Below, piece by piece: positions 9,396 to 17,828 of a DNA stretch of 64,000 bases. Below the pieces are notes generated by a model. It made no database searches. It saw only the letters and a list, made by a program, of their open reading frames with translations, and was not told where the DNA came from. The position numbers were made by a program, and so were the translations under genes. Every line of letters begins with the position of its first letter. Within the stretch, counting starts at the first letter, position 1. Source of the DNA: Pseudolabrys sp. (GTDB taxonomy: Bacteria; Pseudomonadota; Alphaproteobacteria; Rhizobiales; Xanthobacteraceae); the NCBI GenBank assembly GCA_022841665.1, contig JALHRB010000005.1, forward strand, positions 62,001 to 126,000, in the 5' to 3' direction.

Positions 9396-9420
9396 ACGAG
9401 CGCGAAGGTGGTGTTGGTCA

Positions 9421-10194
9421 TCACGACACCGGTTTGCTCAAAAAGCTGAAGCCGTATTTCTCGAAGATCGCCTTGGCCGCCGCGCCGCGCAGGAAATCGA
9501 GATAGCGGGAGGCTGCGGCTTTGGCCGCCGCCGTCGCCGCCACCGGGTAGACCACCGGCGGGTGCGCGCCTTCCGGAAACACGCCGACGATCTTCACCTG
9601 CGGCTCGATCCTGGCGTCGGTTTCGTAGACGATGCCGACCTGCGCCTCGCCGCGCGCGACGAAGGCGAGCGTGGCGCGCACGTTCTCAGCCTGCGCCAGC
9701 TTCGGCTCGGCCGACTTCCAGGCGCCGAGCTTCTCCAGCGCGGCTTTGGCATAGATGCCGGCCGGCACCGCGCGCACGTTCGCCACCGCGACGCGGCCGC
9801 TGCCGGCGAGGGCGGCGATGTCGAAGCCGTCGACGATCTGAACATTGCCAAGCTTGGCATCGGTCGCCGCGATCAGCACGAGTTTGTTGCCGAGCAGATT
9901 GATGCGCGTTCCGGTCTTGAGCAGATTCTTTCCGGCGACATAGTCCATCCATTGCAGATCGGCCGAGATGAACACGTCCGCCGGCGCGCCCTGTTCGATC
10001 TGCTTGGCGAGCGCGGAGCTGGCGGCATAGCTCGCCGTGACCTTGATCCCGCTGGCTTTGGTGAAGGCGGCGTTGGCGTCGTCGAGCGCGTTCTTGAGCG
10101 AGGCGGCGGCAAAGACGGTCAGCGTCTCCTGCGCGGCCGCCGGGACGGCAAAGGCCAAAAGCAGGCCGAGGATGGCGGAAAGCCCGGCTAACAT
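9421..10194 (-). CDS. modA: Molybdate ABC transporter substrate-binding protein
   Basis: 257 aa. The start at 10194 has GAGGAG seven bases upstream; the first about 22 residues form a signal peptide ending AAAQ, so the protein is periplasmic. Family hallmarks: LTVFAAASLKNAL at the mature N-terminus, SSALAKQI, and GAPADVFISAD, the oxyanion-binding segments of ModA. It captures molybdate (or tungstate) for ModBC. It is the first gene of modABC. No ModE gene or convincing ModE operator was seen. Confidence 0.93.
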   Translation of the reverse strand: MLAGLSAILGLLLAFAVPAAAQETLTVFAAASLKNALDDANAAFTKASGIKVTASYAASSALAKQIEQGAPADVFISADLQWMDYVAGKNLLKTGTRINLLGNKLVLIAATDAKLGNVQIVDGFDIAALAGSGRVAVANVRAVPAGIYAKAALEKLGAWKSAEPKLAQAENVRATLAFVARGEAQVGIVYETDARIEPQVKIVGVFPEGAHPPVVYPVAATAAAKAAASRYLDFLRGAAAKAIFEKYGFSFLSKPVS

Positions 10195-10364
10195 GGCGGT
10201 TCTCCTCGGGCGCATAGGCGCGCCGATGGGGTGGCTCTAAGGGGAAGACCGATGGTCGGAACCGCCGTTCCGGCTAGCACGCGGGCGCACGCACGGTGCC
10301 CCGCGGATCGAGAGCGATAGTAGCAAGTCTGAGGCGCTCGCCGCAACTCGCCTCTGCGCGCGCA

Positions 10365-10532
10365 ACGCGAAAGATCAACATCACACTCACCGCGTGCGGC
10401 CGCGCGCTGAAGGACGACATCCTGCCTTATGCCGGCAAGATCAATCGGCGCGCGACGCGCGGCATGAGCGCCGACGAGATCGGACAACTGCGCGGGCTGC
10501 TGGCGAGGCTCATCCAGAACCTGGAGCGCTGG
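10365..10532 (+). pseudogene. MarR-family regulator remnant (C-terminal third only)
   Basis: This frame reads ITLTACGRALKDDILPYAG and then SADEIGQLRGLLARLIQNLE, which matches the end of the wing and the C-terminal dimerisation helices of MarR-family regulators. The winged-helix DNA-binding part is missing: upstream sequence shows no MarR-like residues in any forward frame and there is no ribosome-binding site. The frame runs on past the homology without a natural stop. I read it as a decayed regulator beside the TSUP gene. Confidence 0.65.
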
Positions 10533-10650
10533 ACCGCGCCCGCCCGGGCTTCGCAAAAATCGAAAGCAGGGTTGCGGCTTTGCGCATTGCCGGGCGAACG
10601 CGCTTCGCGCATGGTCTGTGCTGCTTCGTCAGCCCGCCGGGTTATTTCAC

Positions 10651-11394
10651 GTGGATTCATTGCCGATCGTTGCGGCCACAGCCGCGGCCTACCTGCTCGC
10701 CGGGCTGGTCAAAGGCGTCATCGGCCTCGGCCTGCCGACGGTCGCCATCGGGCTGCTCGGCCTGCTGATGACGCCGGCGCAGGCGGCCGCGATCCTGGTG
10801 GTGCCGTCGTTGGTCACCAATGTCTGGCAAGCGGTGGCGGGCGGCGGCGCACTGGCGCTGGCGCGGCGAATGTGGGCGCTGCTGGTTGGCATCTGCATCG
10901 GGACATGGATCGGCGCCGTGCTGCTGCCGAACGCCGCCAGCGGCGAGGCGACGCGCTGGCTCGGCGTCGCGCTGGCCGTCTACGCCGGGCTCGGCCTGTT
11001 CAACGTGCATTTTTCGGTGCAGCCCCGCGCGGAGAGCTGGGTCGGCATGATCGTCGGCATCGCCACCGGCGCCATCACGGTGGCGACCGGCGTCTTTGCG
11101 ATACCCGGCGTGCCCTACGTCCAGGCGCTCAAGTTAGAGCGCGACAAGCTGGTGCAGGCGCTCGGCCTCTCGTTCACGGTCTCGACCGTGACGCTCGCCG
11201 CCGCGCTCTCGCATGCCGGCGAGATTCATGCAGGCCTCATAATTCCTTCGATTGGCGCGCTTGTCGCGGCCGCTCTCGGCATGTGGCTCGGCCAGATCGT
11301 CCGCCGTCGCGTGAGCCCGGCCACGTTCCGCCGGTATTTTTTCATCGGCCTGCTCGTGCTCGGCGCGCACCTGGCGCTGCGCGGCCTGCTGTGA
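10651..11394 (+). CDS. TSUP family membrane permease (TauE/SafE)
   Basis: 247 aa from GTG 10651 (the frame is open to 10618), with about eight hydrophobic helices and the family patterns LAGLVKGVIGLGLP near the N-terminus and ATGAITVATGVFAIPGVPY in the middle, the two half-repeats of TSUP/DUF81 permeases. Members move sulfite, sulfonates or organic anions across the inner membrane. No strong ribosome-binding site supports any of the candidate starts. A MarR remnant precedes it and a cyclase-family gene follows. Confidence 0.82.
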   Translation: MDSLPIVAATAAAYLLAGLVKGVIGLGLPTVAIGLLGLLMTPAQAAAILVVPSLVTNVWQAVAGGGALALARRMWALLVGICIGTWIGAVLLPNAASGEATRWLGVALAVYAGLGLFNVHFSVQPRAESWVGMIVGIATGAITVATGVFAIPGVPYVQALKLERDKLVQALGLSFTVSTVTLAAALSHAGEIHAGLIIPSIGALVAAALGMWLGQIVRRRVSPATFRRYFFIGLLVLGAHLALRGLL

Positions 11395-11432
11395 TGGACT
11401 GGAACTGCTTCGAAGCGATCGGGGAATAGCCC

Positions 11433-12284
11433 ATGAAAATCGTCGACCTCTCACATGTCATGAACGTGCACACGCCCGGCTGGGTCGGCTACGCCGGCAA
11501 CAAGATGTACTACGCGCAGAACCTGCAGACGGTGCGCATCGTCGCTCAGCGCATCGACACGGCGCTGCATGTCGGCACCCATTTCGACGGCGCCATGCAC
11601 GCGACCGACAATCCGAAGGGCGACATGGCACATCTGCCGCTCGACTACCTCTGCAACCGCGGCGTCGTCGTCGACATCTCAAAGCACATGCACGACTGGG
11701 CGGTGATCACGCCCGAGATCATCGAGTCGGCGGGCGCCGACATCCGCGAAGGCGACATTCTCATCCTGCACACCGGCTGGCACCGTCACTACGAAGGCCA
11801 GCCGCAGCAGGATCTGGTGAAGTACTTCTGCTACCACCCGGGCCCCAACCTCGACACGCTGCACTGGATGCTGAAGAAGAAGATCAAGTGGTGGGCGATG
11901 GACACCGGCTCGTGCGACCACGCCATGAACACATCGATCCGCACCATGCGGCCCGACCTCGCCGAGGAGTTCACCAAGAAGCACGGCAAGACGCCGGGTG
12001 AGTTCTTCGGCACGTTCGAATACACGCACAAGCGTTCCGGGCGGAAAGTCACCGCCGACGTGTTTCCGTTCCACAACTGGGCGTTCCAGGAGGGCCTGCT
12101 GCACGCCGAGAATCTCGGCGGCGACATCGAGCTGATGCTCGGCAAGCGCTGCCTGATCGGCGCCTTCCCCTGGCGCTACGAGGGGCTGGAAGGCTGCCCC
12201 TGCCGCATCGTGTGTTTCCTCGACACCGATGACTCGGTAGAGGCAGTGGGCAACGCGGCGAAGGCGATTTTGGCGCCGCGCTGA
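11433..12284 (+). CDS. Cyclase family protein (kynurenine-formamidase-like metal hydrolase)
   Basis: 283 aa. The N-terminus carries IVDLSHVMN, and residues about 46-56 carry HVGTHFDGAMH, the HxGTHxD metal-binding motif of the cyclase/KynB family; ILHTGWH is a further conserved strand. Family members hydrolyse amide or lactone bonds using Mn or Zn. No tryptophan-catabolic genes are nearby, so kynurenine formamidase activity should not be assumed. It lies 38 bases after the TSUP gene and may share its transcript. Confidence 0.85.
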   Translation: MKIVDLSHVMNVHTPGWVGYAGNKMYYAQNLQTVRIVAQRIDTALHVGTHFDGAMHATDNPKGDMAHLPLDYLCNRGVVVDISKHMHDWAVITPEIIESAGADIREGDILILHTGWHRHYEGQPQQDLVKYFCYHPGPNLDTLHWMLKKKIKWWAMDTGSCDHAMNTSIRTMRPDLAEEFTKKHGKTPGEFFGTFEYTHKRSGRKVTADVFPFHNWAFQEGLLHAENLGGDIELMLGKRCLIGAFPWRYEGLEGCPCRIVCFLDTDDSVEAVGNAAKAILAPR

Positions 12285-12287
12285 TCC

Positions 12288-12394
12288 TGTCATTCCGGGG
12301 CGCGTACGAAGCACGCGAACCCGGAATCCAGAAAGCAGGGCAACGAGTGTGGCTGGATTCCGGGTTCCGCCCTGCGGGCGGCCCCGGAATGACA
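12288..12394. repeat. Palindromic repeat, type C (copy 1)
   Basis: The ends TGTCATTCCGGGG and CCCCGGAATGACA are perfect 13-bp inverted repeats enclosing a second pair, CCCGGAATCCAG and CTGGATTCCGGG. It fills the gap between two convergent genes, where it could also stop transcription in both directions. A larger element with the same ends is at 23256-23421. Confidence 0.8.
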
Positions 12395-12399
12395 GCGAG

Positions 12400-13191
12400 T
12401 TACCCCCGAGCTAACCTCGCATCCGCCTGCTGCGTCTGCAGCGTGAGCTGGATCGCCTCGCGCAGGGTGCCGTAATCGCGCGCGTCCCACTGCGCCACGT
12501 GGATGTCGGCGAGCAATTTCGCCGACTTGCCGAACACCGCGATGCGGTCGCCGACGGCGATGGCTTCTTCCAGTTGATGGGTGATCAGGATTGCGGTCGA
12601 GCCGCATTCGCGCGCCAGCGCCAGGAATGTATCGCGCAATTCCGCCGCCGTCACCTCGTCGAGATGGCCGAAGGCCTCGTCCGCCAGCATGATGTCGGGC
12701 TGCACCGAGAAGGCGCGCGCGATGGCGACGCGTTGGCGCATGCCGCCCGACAGCTCGTGCGGATAGGCGTTGGTGAAGGCCCCTAAGCCGAGCTTGTTGA
12801 GCCAGGTCAGGGCGCGCTCGCGCTGCTCTTCCTCCGGGAGGCCGATCAGCTCGAGCGGCAGCTTGGCGTTGTCGAGCGCGGAGCGCCAGGGCAGCAGGCG
12901 GTCCTGCTGGAACACGGTCGCCATCTTGCCGCGGAAGTAATCGAAATCGCTGGACGGGCTCTTGTCGCCGACCATGATCGAGCCCTCGGTCGGCTCCTCC
13001 AGCCCGATCATCAGGTCGAAAAAGGTGGACTTGCCACAGCCGGTCTGGCCGACAATGGCGATGACTTCCTTGGGCGCGATGGTGAGGTCGAGGCGGTCGA
13101 TGGCGACCACCGCCTGTCCGGTGGTGGTCTGCCGGAACACCTTGCGCAGGCCGCGCACATGGATGGGGGGAGGGCCGTTCTTGCCGGTCAT
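12400..13191 (-). CDS. NitT/TauT-type ABC transporter ATP-binding protein
   Basis: 263 aa. Walker A GQTGCGKST (residues 48-56), signature LSGGMRQRVAIARA, and Walker B IMLADEAFGHLD, with Glu-Ala rather than the usual Glu-Pro after the catalytic Asp. Closest to SsuB/TauB-type subunits importing sulfonates, nitrate, taurine or pyrimidine precursors. The ATG at 13191 has AGGAAAGG at good spacing; a GTG at 13200 is also possible. Downstream partner of the permease and binding-protein genes, separated from them by a repeat. Confidence 0.88.
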   Translation of the reverse strand: MTGKNGPPPIHVRGLRKVFRQTTTGQAVVAIDRLDLTIAPKEVIAIVGQTGCGKSTFFDLMIGLEEPTEGSIMVGDKSPSSDFDYFRGKMATVFQQDRLLPWRSALDNAKLPLELIGLPEEEQRERALTWLNKLGLGAFTNAYPHELSGGMRQRVAIARAFSVQPDIMLADEAFGHLDEVTAAELRDTFLALARECGSTAILITHQLEEAIAVGDRIAVFGKSAKLLADIHVAQWDARDYGTLREAIQLTLQTQQADARLARG

Positions 13192-13212
13192 GCGCGCCAC
13201 CTTTCCTTCTTA

Positions 13213-13318
13213 CCCTCCCCCCTCGTGGGGAGGGTCGACGCCCGAAGGGCGTCGGGGTGGGGGGCTCTTTTTAAAGCAAGGACCCCCACCCCCGACCCCA
13301 CCCCACAAGGGGGAGGGG
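13213..13318. repeat. Palindromic repeat, type D (copy 1), within the NitT/TauT-type operon
   Basis: Poly-C and poly-G tracts form nested inverted repeats (CCCTCCCCC...GGGGAGGG, CGACGCCC/GGGCGTCG, then CCCCCACCCC with GGGGTGGGG). It lies in the 151-base gap between permease and ATPase genes. A related element is at 45486-45602. Confidence 0.7.
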
Positions 13319-13342
13319 AGCAGAAAAGCCCAGCCTTGCTTC

Positions 13343-14116
13343 TCATGCGCGCCACCGCAGCAGGCGATGCTCGACGCGCGCGACGATGGCTTCGAGCAGG
13401 AACAGCAGCGCGACCAGCACCACGGTCCAGGCGAAGACGTCGGCGACCGAGAACAGTTCCTGCGCCACCGAAAGCTGATGGCCGATGCCGGTCACCGCGC
13501 CGACCAGTTCGGCGATGGTGACCACACGGATCGCCAGGCTGATGTTCACCTTCCAGCTCGTGAAGATGGTCGGCACGATCGCCGGCAGCATCAGCTTGAT
13601 GAAGAACTGAATGGAGGTCGGCCGGAAAGAGCGCATCATGCTGCGCAGCTCGCGCGGCACGCTGCGCATGGCGTCGAGCGTGTCGACCAGGAATACCGGC
13701 CCGCACACCACCACCAGCACGAAGCCGATGCGGAATTCGACGCCGGGAAACCACAGCACCGCGAACAGGATCCACGACACCACCGGCACCGCCATTAGGA
13801 TGCGGATCATCGGGTGCAGGTACTTTTCGAGCGTGTCCGAGCGGTACATGGCCATCGCCAGCGCGAGGCCGAGCACGAAGGACGCGATCAACGCCGCGAT
13901 GACGCGCGCCAGCGTCACCGCGATGTCGACCGGCGTGATGGTCGTGATGGCCTTTGCGATGCGCGCCAGGCTGGGAATCGCGAACGGCGGAATGCCCAAG
14001 TACGGCGCCAGATAAGACAGCGCCTCCCAGCAGACGGCAAAGACGAGCAGGGAGACGAGAGTCTGTCTCGGAAAGGTCAGGACCGGGACAGACTCTGCAT
14101 GCTCCTTAGGGGGCAT
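13343..14116 (-). CDS. NitT/TauT-type ABC transporter permease
   Basis: 257 aa with about six membrane helices; the permease (EAA-like) loop is around residues 170-190 (MRSFRPTSIQFFIKLMLPA), characteristic of SsuC/TauC permeases. The ATG at 14116 has no ribosome-binding site but overlaps the upstream binding-protein gene by 11 bases, so translation is probably coupled. It forms the inner-membrane channel for the solute bound by the 14106-15083 product. Confidence 0.88.
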   Translation of the reverse strand: MPPKEHAESVPVLTFPRQTLVSLLVFAVCWEALSYLAPYLGIPPFAIPSLARIAKAITTITPVDIAVTLARVIAALIASFVLGLALAMAMYRSDTLEKYLHPMIRILMAVPVVSWILFAVLWFPGVEFRIGFVLVVVCGPVFLVDTLDAMRSVPRELRSMMRSFRPTSIQFFIKLMLPAIVPTIFTSWKVNISLAIRVVTIAELVGAVTGIGHQLSVAQELFSVADVFAWTVVLVALLFLLEAIVARVEHRLLRWRA

Positions 14117-15083
14117 AGATGATCTTCGCGTCTGGCATCTTCTCGTAGAACCCGGCCTTCACCGCGCGCTCCATCATGTCGGTGATGGTCTTGCGGGTTT
14201 CGGGCTCCCACGCGGGCTTGATGATCATCGCCAGCCGCTTGCTCGCCAGCGCGGCGGTCAGGATGCCGGGCGGCAGCTTGAGCGTCTCGTTGGCGATCTT
14301 GTCGGCCTCGGCGGTGTTGGTCTCCATGAACTTCGCCACGTCCTGCAAGGCCGCGACCAGCATTTTGGGGGCGTTCGGGTTCTTCTGGATCGCGTCGGCG
14401 CGCATGGCGGTGACGATTTCCCAGCCGTCCTGGCCAGTGATTTCCTTCCAGCCCTGGGCTCCGTTGAAGATGATGTTCCAGTTCGGGTTCTGTTTGATGA
14501 TGATGCTGGCGAGCGGCTCGATCACCAGCGCGGCATCGACGCGGTCGGCCTCAAGCTGTGCGCGCGCGACCGCGAAGTTGGCGTTGACCACGGTGATGTC
14601 CTTGCCGAGGTCGACGCCCTTGGCGTTCAGGTAGATCTTGGTGACCTGGAATTGCGAGCCGCCCATGTCGACCGCGAGCTGCTTGCCCTTCAGGTCCATC
14701 AGCGACTTGATCTGCGGGTTCTTCGCAAAGATCACGAGGTCGGCGAGCGTGAAGCCGGTGCCGATGATGCGCACCGGCACGCCTTCCTGGTAAAGCTTCT
14801 GCAGGATGGTCGGGCCGCCGATCAGCACGTCGGTCTCGCCGGTGGCGAAGGCCGCGTAGAACGCCGAGATCGACGGATAGGGCCTGGCGTCGAGCTCGAA
14901 GCCGTTTCTGGCGTCGAAGCCCTTGGCTTTCATGATGTTCCAGACCAGCGGGTTGAACACCGGCAGCGTCAGGCTGGACACCTTGATGACCGGCTTCTGC
15001 TGCGCCTGCGCCGGGACGGCGGCAACCGCGGCAATCGCGCAGGCCGCGATGACGGCAAGAGCACGTCGGGATATCGTGAGCAT
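14106..15083 (-). CDS. NitT/TauT-type ABC transporter substrate-binding protein
   Basis: 325 aa from ATG 15083, preceded by GGGGGAGG. The first about 27 residues form a signal peptide ending PAQAQ. The mature part is an SsuA/THI5-like binding fold with FNPLVWNIMKAKGF, GGPTILQKLYQEGVPVRIIG and LKGKQLAVD at the usual places. The ligand cannot be told; members bind sulfonates, nitrate, pyrimidines or aromatic acids. It is the first gene of a three-gene importer. The 212 bases upstream are shared with the divergent hydrolase gene. Confidence 0.88.
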   Translation of the reverse strand: MLTISRRALAVIAACAIAAVAAVPAQAQQKPVIKVSSLTLPVFNPLVWNIMKAKGFDARNGFELDARPYPSISAFYAAFATGETDVLIGGPTILQKLYQEGVPVRIIGTGFTLADLVIFAKNPQIKSLMDLKGKQLAVDMGGSQFQVTKIYLNAKGVDLGKDITVVNANFAVARAQLEADRVDAALVIEPLASIIIKQNPNWNIIFNGAQGWKEITGQDGWEIVTAMRADAIQKNPNAPKMLVAALQDVAKFMETNTAEADKIANETLKLPPGILTAALASKRLAMIIKPAWEPETRKTITDMMERAVKAGFYEKMPDAKIIYAP

Positions 15084-15253
15084 GGTAGCCTCCCCCTGAT
15101 GTTCAGGCGCGGTCATTGCTCGCCGCGCCATTCGGTTTGCATTTCGCCCGGCCCCGGACGAATGCGCAATCGATTGTTGCGGACCAACGCGCGCGCGATG
15201 CCCGCGCACGTTGCGCCCGGTCGGACCGCCTTTCAGACTTTACTCCGGTTTCG

Positions 15254-15265
15254 TTTGTGTGCAAA
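15254..15265. promoter_or_regulatory. Operator-like site TTTGTGTGCAAA upstream of the hydrolase gene
   Basis: An imperfect 12-bp dyad (TTTG...CAAA) 30 bases before the hydrolase ATG. It matches 11 of 12 positions with TATGTGTGCAAA at 32289-32300 and resembles the perfect palindrome TTTGTATACAAA at 17717-17728. The pattern resembles sites of FadR-like GntR regulators (TNGTNNNACNA). No clear promoter hexamers were found around this copy. Confidence 0.45.
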
Positions 15266-15295
15266 TAATTGGCGGCCGGCCGACCGGAGCAGAAG

Positions 15296-16156
15296 ATGCC
15301 GCATATTGCCGCGCGCGATGGCACTCGGTTGTTCTACGAAGAAGTAGGGCAGGGCTCCGCCGTTGTCTTTGTGCATGAATATGCCGGCGACTATCGCACC
15401 TGGGAGCCGCAGATGCGGCATTTTGCCCGCTCCCACCGCTGCGTCACCTATAGCCAGCGCGGCTATCCGCCTTCCGACGTGCCGACCGATCCCACGCGCT
15501 ACAGCCAGGACCTCGCGGTCAGCGACGTGATCGCGCTGATGGATGGGCTCAAGATCGACAAGGCGCATGTCGTGGGCCATTCGATGGGCGCGTTGACCGC
15601 GCTGCTGGTCGGCATCCGCCATCCCGGGCGCTGCATCAGCGTGACAGCGGCCGGCTGCGGCTACGGATCGAGCCCCGACCGCGCCATCGTGGAGCAGGGC
15701 CGTGCGCAGTCGCGCGAGACGGCGGCGATGTTCGAGACCGAGGATTTCAAAACGGCGGCGGCGAAATACGCCGACGGCGCCACGCGGCAGACGCACAAGA
15801 ACAAGGACCCGCGCGGCTTTGCCGAATTCGCACGCATGCTGGCCGAGCATTCGCCGGTCGGCCACGCGCTCACCATGCGCGAGGTGCAGGCCAAGCGCCC
15901 GACGCTGTGGGACCTGGAAGCCGAGTTGAAGAAGTTCTCGCCACCGCTCTTGGTGCTGGTCGGCGACGAGGACGCCTGGTGCCTGGATGCCAGCATTTAC
16001 CTCAAGCGCACCGCGCCGACGGCGGGCCTCGTGGTCATACCGCGCTCGGGGCACACCATCACCAGCGAGGAGCCGGCCGCGTTCAACGCGGCGGTTGCCG
16101 ACCTGATCGCCGCGGCCGAGGCCGGCCGCTGGATGTCGCACAGACCGCACAGCTAA
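15296..16156 (+). CDS. Alpha/beta hydrolase
   Basis: 286 aa from ATG 15296, preceded by GGAG at good spacing (an earlier in-frame start at 15269 has none). The nucleophile elbow is GHSMG with Ser96; the acid is likely in LVGDEDAW and the base His in IPRSGHT near the C-terminus, so the triad looks complete. Cytoplasmic, with no signal peptide. Members cleave esters, lactones or C-C bonds. It heads a compact unit with an SDR gene (23 bases downstream) and a DUF1989 gene, suggesting a catabolic role. Confidence 0.85.
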   Translation: MPHIAARDGTRLFYEEVGQGSAVVFVHEYAGDYRTWEPQMRHFARSHRCVTYSQRGYPPSDVPTDPTRYSQDLAVSDVIALMDGLKIDKAHVVGHSMGALTALLVGIRHPGRCISVTAAGCGYGSSPDRAIVEQGRAQSRETAAMFETEDFKTAAAKYADGATRQTHKNKDPRGFAEFARMLAEHSPVGHALTMREVQAKRPTLWDLEAELKKFSPPLLVLVGDEDAWCLDASIYLKRTAPTAGLVVIPRSGHTITSEEPAAFNAAVADLIAAAEAGRWMSHRPHS

Positions 16157-16179
16157 TCGAATTCAACGGAGGAATTGCG

Positions 16180-16998
16180 ATGGATCTCAAACTCAAGGGC
16201 AAGACCGCGGCGGTAACCGGCGGCTCGGAAGGCATCGGCAAGGGCATCGCGCTCGCGCTCGCCAAGGAAGGCGTCGACGTCGCCATCTGCGCGCGCCGCA
16301 TGGAGCCGCTCGAGGCCGCCGCCGCCGAGATCGCCAAGGCGACCGGGCGCAAGATCGTCGCCATCCCGGCCGACCTGCGCAAGGACGCCGACGCCAAGAA
16401 CTTCATCGAGCAGGCGCACAAGGCGCTCGGCCGCATCGACATCATGGTCAACAATGCCGGCTCCGCCGCCGGCGGCGTGATCGAGCACCTGACCGAGGAT
16501 GACTGGGAAAAGGGGCTGCAGCTCAAGTTCATGGGCTACGTGCGCTGCCTGCGCTACGTGCTGCCGATCATGCGCAAGCAGGGCGGCGGCCGCGTGGTCA
16601 ACCTGATCGGCAATGACGGCGTGAAGCCGTCCTACTGGGAAATCTGCCCAGGCGCGGCCAATGCCGCGGGACAGAACCTGACGCTTTCGCTCGCCGGCCA
16701 GTACGGCAAGGACAAGATCTCCTTCGTTGCGGTCAATCCGGGCCCGGTGCGCACCGAGCGCTGGGCCGGGCTGGTCGACGCCATGGCGCGTGACATGAAA
16801 ATTCCGCGCGCGGAAGCCGACACGCTGGCGCCGGCCTCGATCCCGATGGGCCGCATCGCCGAGGTCGAGGAGGTCGCCAACCTGGTCGTCATGCTGGCGT
16901 CGCCATTGATGGAAATGGTCAACGGCACCATGATCGAAATCGACGGCGGCCAGGACAAGCCGCTGATGGACCGCTTCCGCGACAAGAACCGTTCGTGA
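16180..16998 (+). CDS. SDR-family protein lacking the YxxxK catalytic motif
   Basis: 272 aa with ribosome-binding site GGAGG before ATG 16180. The Rossmann cofactor motif TGGSEGIG (13-20) and NNAG (91-94) are intact. At the place of the catalytic Tyr-x-x-x-Lys, residues 157-161 read PGAAN, so the lysine is Asn161; the nearest Tyr is 152. The usual catalytic Ser region reads LIGNDG. It may have an altered mechanism or a non-redox role. The protein at 23433-24227 shows the same replacement at the same residue numbers. Confidence 0.87.
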   Translation: MDLKLKGKTAAVTGGSEGIGKGIALALAKEGVDVAICARRMEPLEAAAAEIAKATGRKIVAIPADLRKDADAKNFIEQAHKALGRIDIMVNNAGSAAGGVIEHLTEDDWEKGLQLKFMGYVRCLRYVLPIMRKQGGGRVVNLIGNDGVKPSYWEICPGAANAAGQNLTLSLAGQYGKDKISFVAVNPGPVRTERWAGLVDAMARDMKIPRAEADTLAPASIPMGRIAEVEEVANLVVMLASPLMEMVNGTMIEIDGGQDKPLMDRFRDKNRS

Positions 16999-17010
16999 TG
17001 GAGAGGCGCG

Positions 17011-17664
17011 ATGCAAACGATCTTTGAGAAGGTGATGCCGCCGAAGACGGGTCTCGCCGTCGAGGTGAAAGTCGGGCAACGCTTCCGCGTGACCGATCTC
17101 GAAGGCAAGCAGGTGGTGGACATGGCGATCTTCAATCTCGCCAACCTGCGTGAAAAGCTGTCGACCTCCTACTCACGCACGCGCTACGTACCGGCCCCGG
17201 GGCAGCCCTACATCCCGCGCGACAAGCTGCTCGCCGGCGATACCCTGATGTCCACCATCTGCCGTCCGATGATGAAGATCATCGAGGAGACCCCCGAGAT
17301 CAAAGGTATGCACGACACGCACAACCGGATGTGCAACCGCTTCCTCTACGAAACCTTCGGCTTCGGCCCGCGCGACGGCTGTCACGAAATCATCTCCAAG
17401 GCGATCGCGCCTTACGGCCTGCTGCCGGAGGACGTGCCGGACACGATGGACCTGTTCATGAACTACCATCACGACTGCGAGCAGGGGCGCTGGCATATCG
17501 GCGAGCCGTGCTCGAAGCCGGGCGACTACATCGAGTTCGAGGCGATGATGGACGTGCTGATCGGGCTGTCGAACTGCCCGCTCGACGTGCTCAATGCGTG
17601 CAACGGCTACAACTGCACGCCGGTCAAAGTGACTGTTTTCGCAGCAGAAAGCGCGATGGCTTGA
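17011..17664 (+). CDS. DUF1989 (urea carboxylase-associated family) protein
   Basis: 217 aa, starting 12 bases after the SDR stop with GGAGAGG before the ATG. It matches the DUF1989 family: VKVGQRFRVTDLEGKQVVDM near the N-terminus, central HDTHNRMCNR, and C-terminal NACNGYNCTPVKV, with conserved Cys and His residues likely to bind metal. Relatives lie next to urea carboxylase genes, but no urea carboxylase or allophanate hydrolase is in this window, so the role here is unknown. It is the last gene of the hydrolase-SDR unit. Confidence 0.85.
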   Translation: MQTIFEKVMPPKTGLAVEVKVGQRFRVTDLEGKQVVDMAIFNLANLREKLSTSYSRTRYVPAPGQPYIPRDKLLAGDTLMSTICRPMMKIIEETPEIKGMHDTHNRMCNRFLYETFGFGPRDGCHEIISKAIAPYGLLPEDVPDTMDLFMNYHHDCEQGRWHIGEPCSKPGDYIEFEAMMDVLIGLSNCPLDVLNACNGYNCTPVKVTVFAAESAMA

Positions 17665-17688
17665 TGATACATCGGGCAGCCGGGCAAC

Positions 17689-17717
17689 TTGACAAGCAAG
17701 AGAGTCGAACAGACTAT
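17689..17717 (+). promoter_or_regulatory. Predicted sigma-70 promoter for the ABC transporter operon
   Basis: A perfect -35 TTGACA at 17689-17694, 17-base spacer, and -10-like GACTAT at 17712-17717. The operator-like palindrome TTTGTATACAAA begins at the last base of the -10 and covers the expected transcription start, a position typical of repression. The first gene starts at 17829 with a strong GGGGGAG ribosome-binding site. Confidence 0.5.
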
Positions 17718-17728
17718 TTGTATACAAA
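17717..17728. promoter_or_regulatory. Operator-like perfect palindrome TTTGTATACAAA
   Basis: A perfect 12-bp palindrome at the predicted transcription start of the ABC transporter operon. Similar sites are at 15254-15265 and 32285-32300. The TTGTATACAA core fits FadR-like GntR operators. No GntR gene is in the window, so the regulator would be encoded elsewhere. Confidence 0.55.
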
Positions 17729-17828
17729 CTATTCGCCGCGTGTGCGGCGGAACGCAACGTTCTAAAGGGTCAACAGGCGCGTATCCGCATCGGACGCGGG
17801 TCGGCCGATACGCAGGGGGAGCTCAGTC

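Noticed and set aside
10296-11429. One 377-codon frame spanning the MarR remnant and the TSUP region
   Set aside because: After the MarR-like part the product becomes Arg/Ala-rich low-complexity sequence, while the TSUP permease is encoded in another frame over the same bases.
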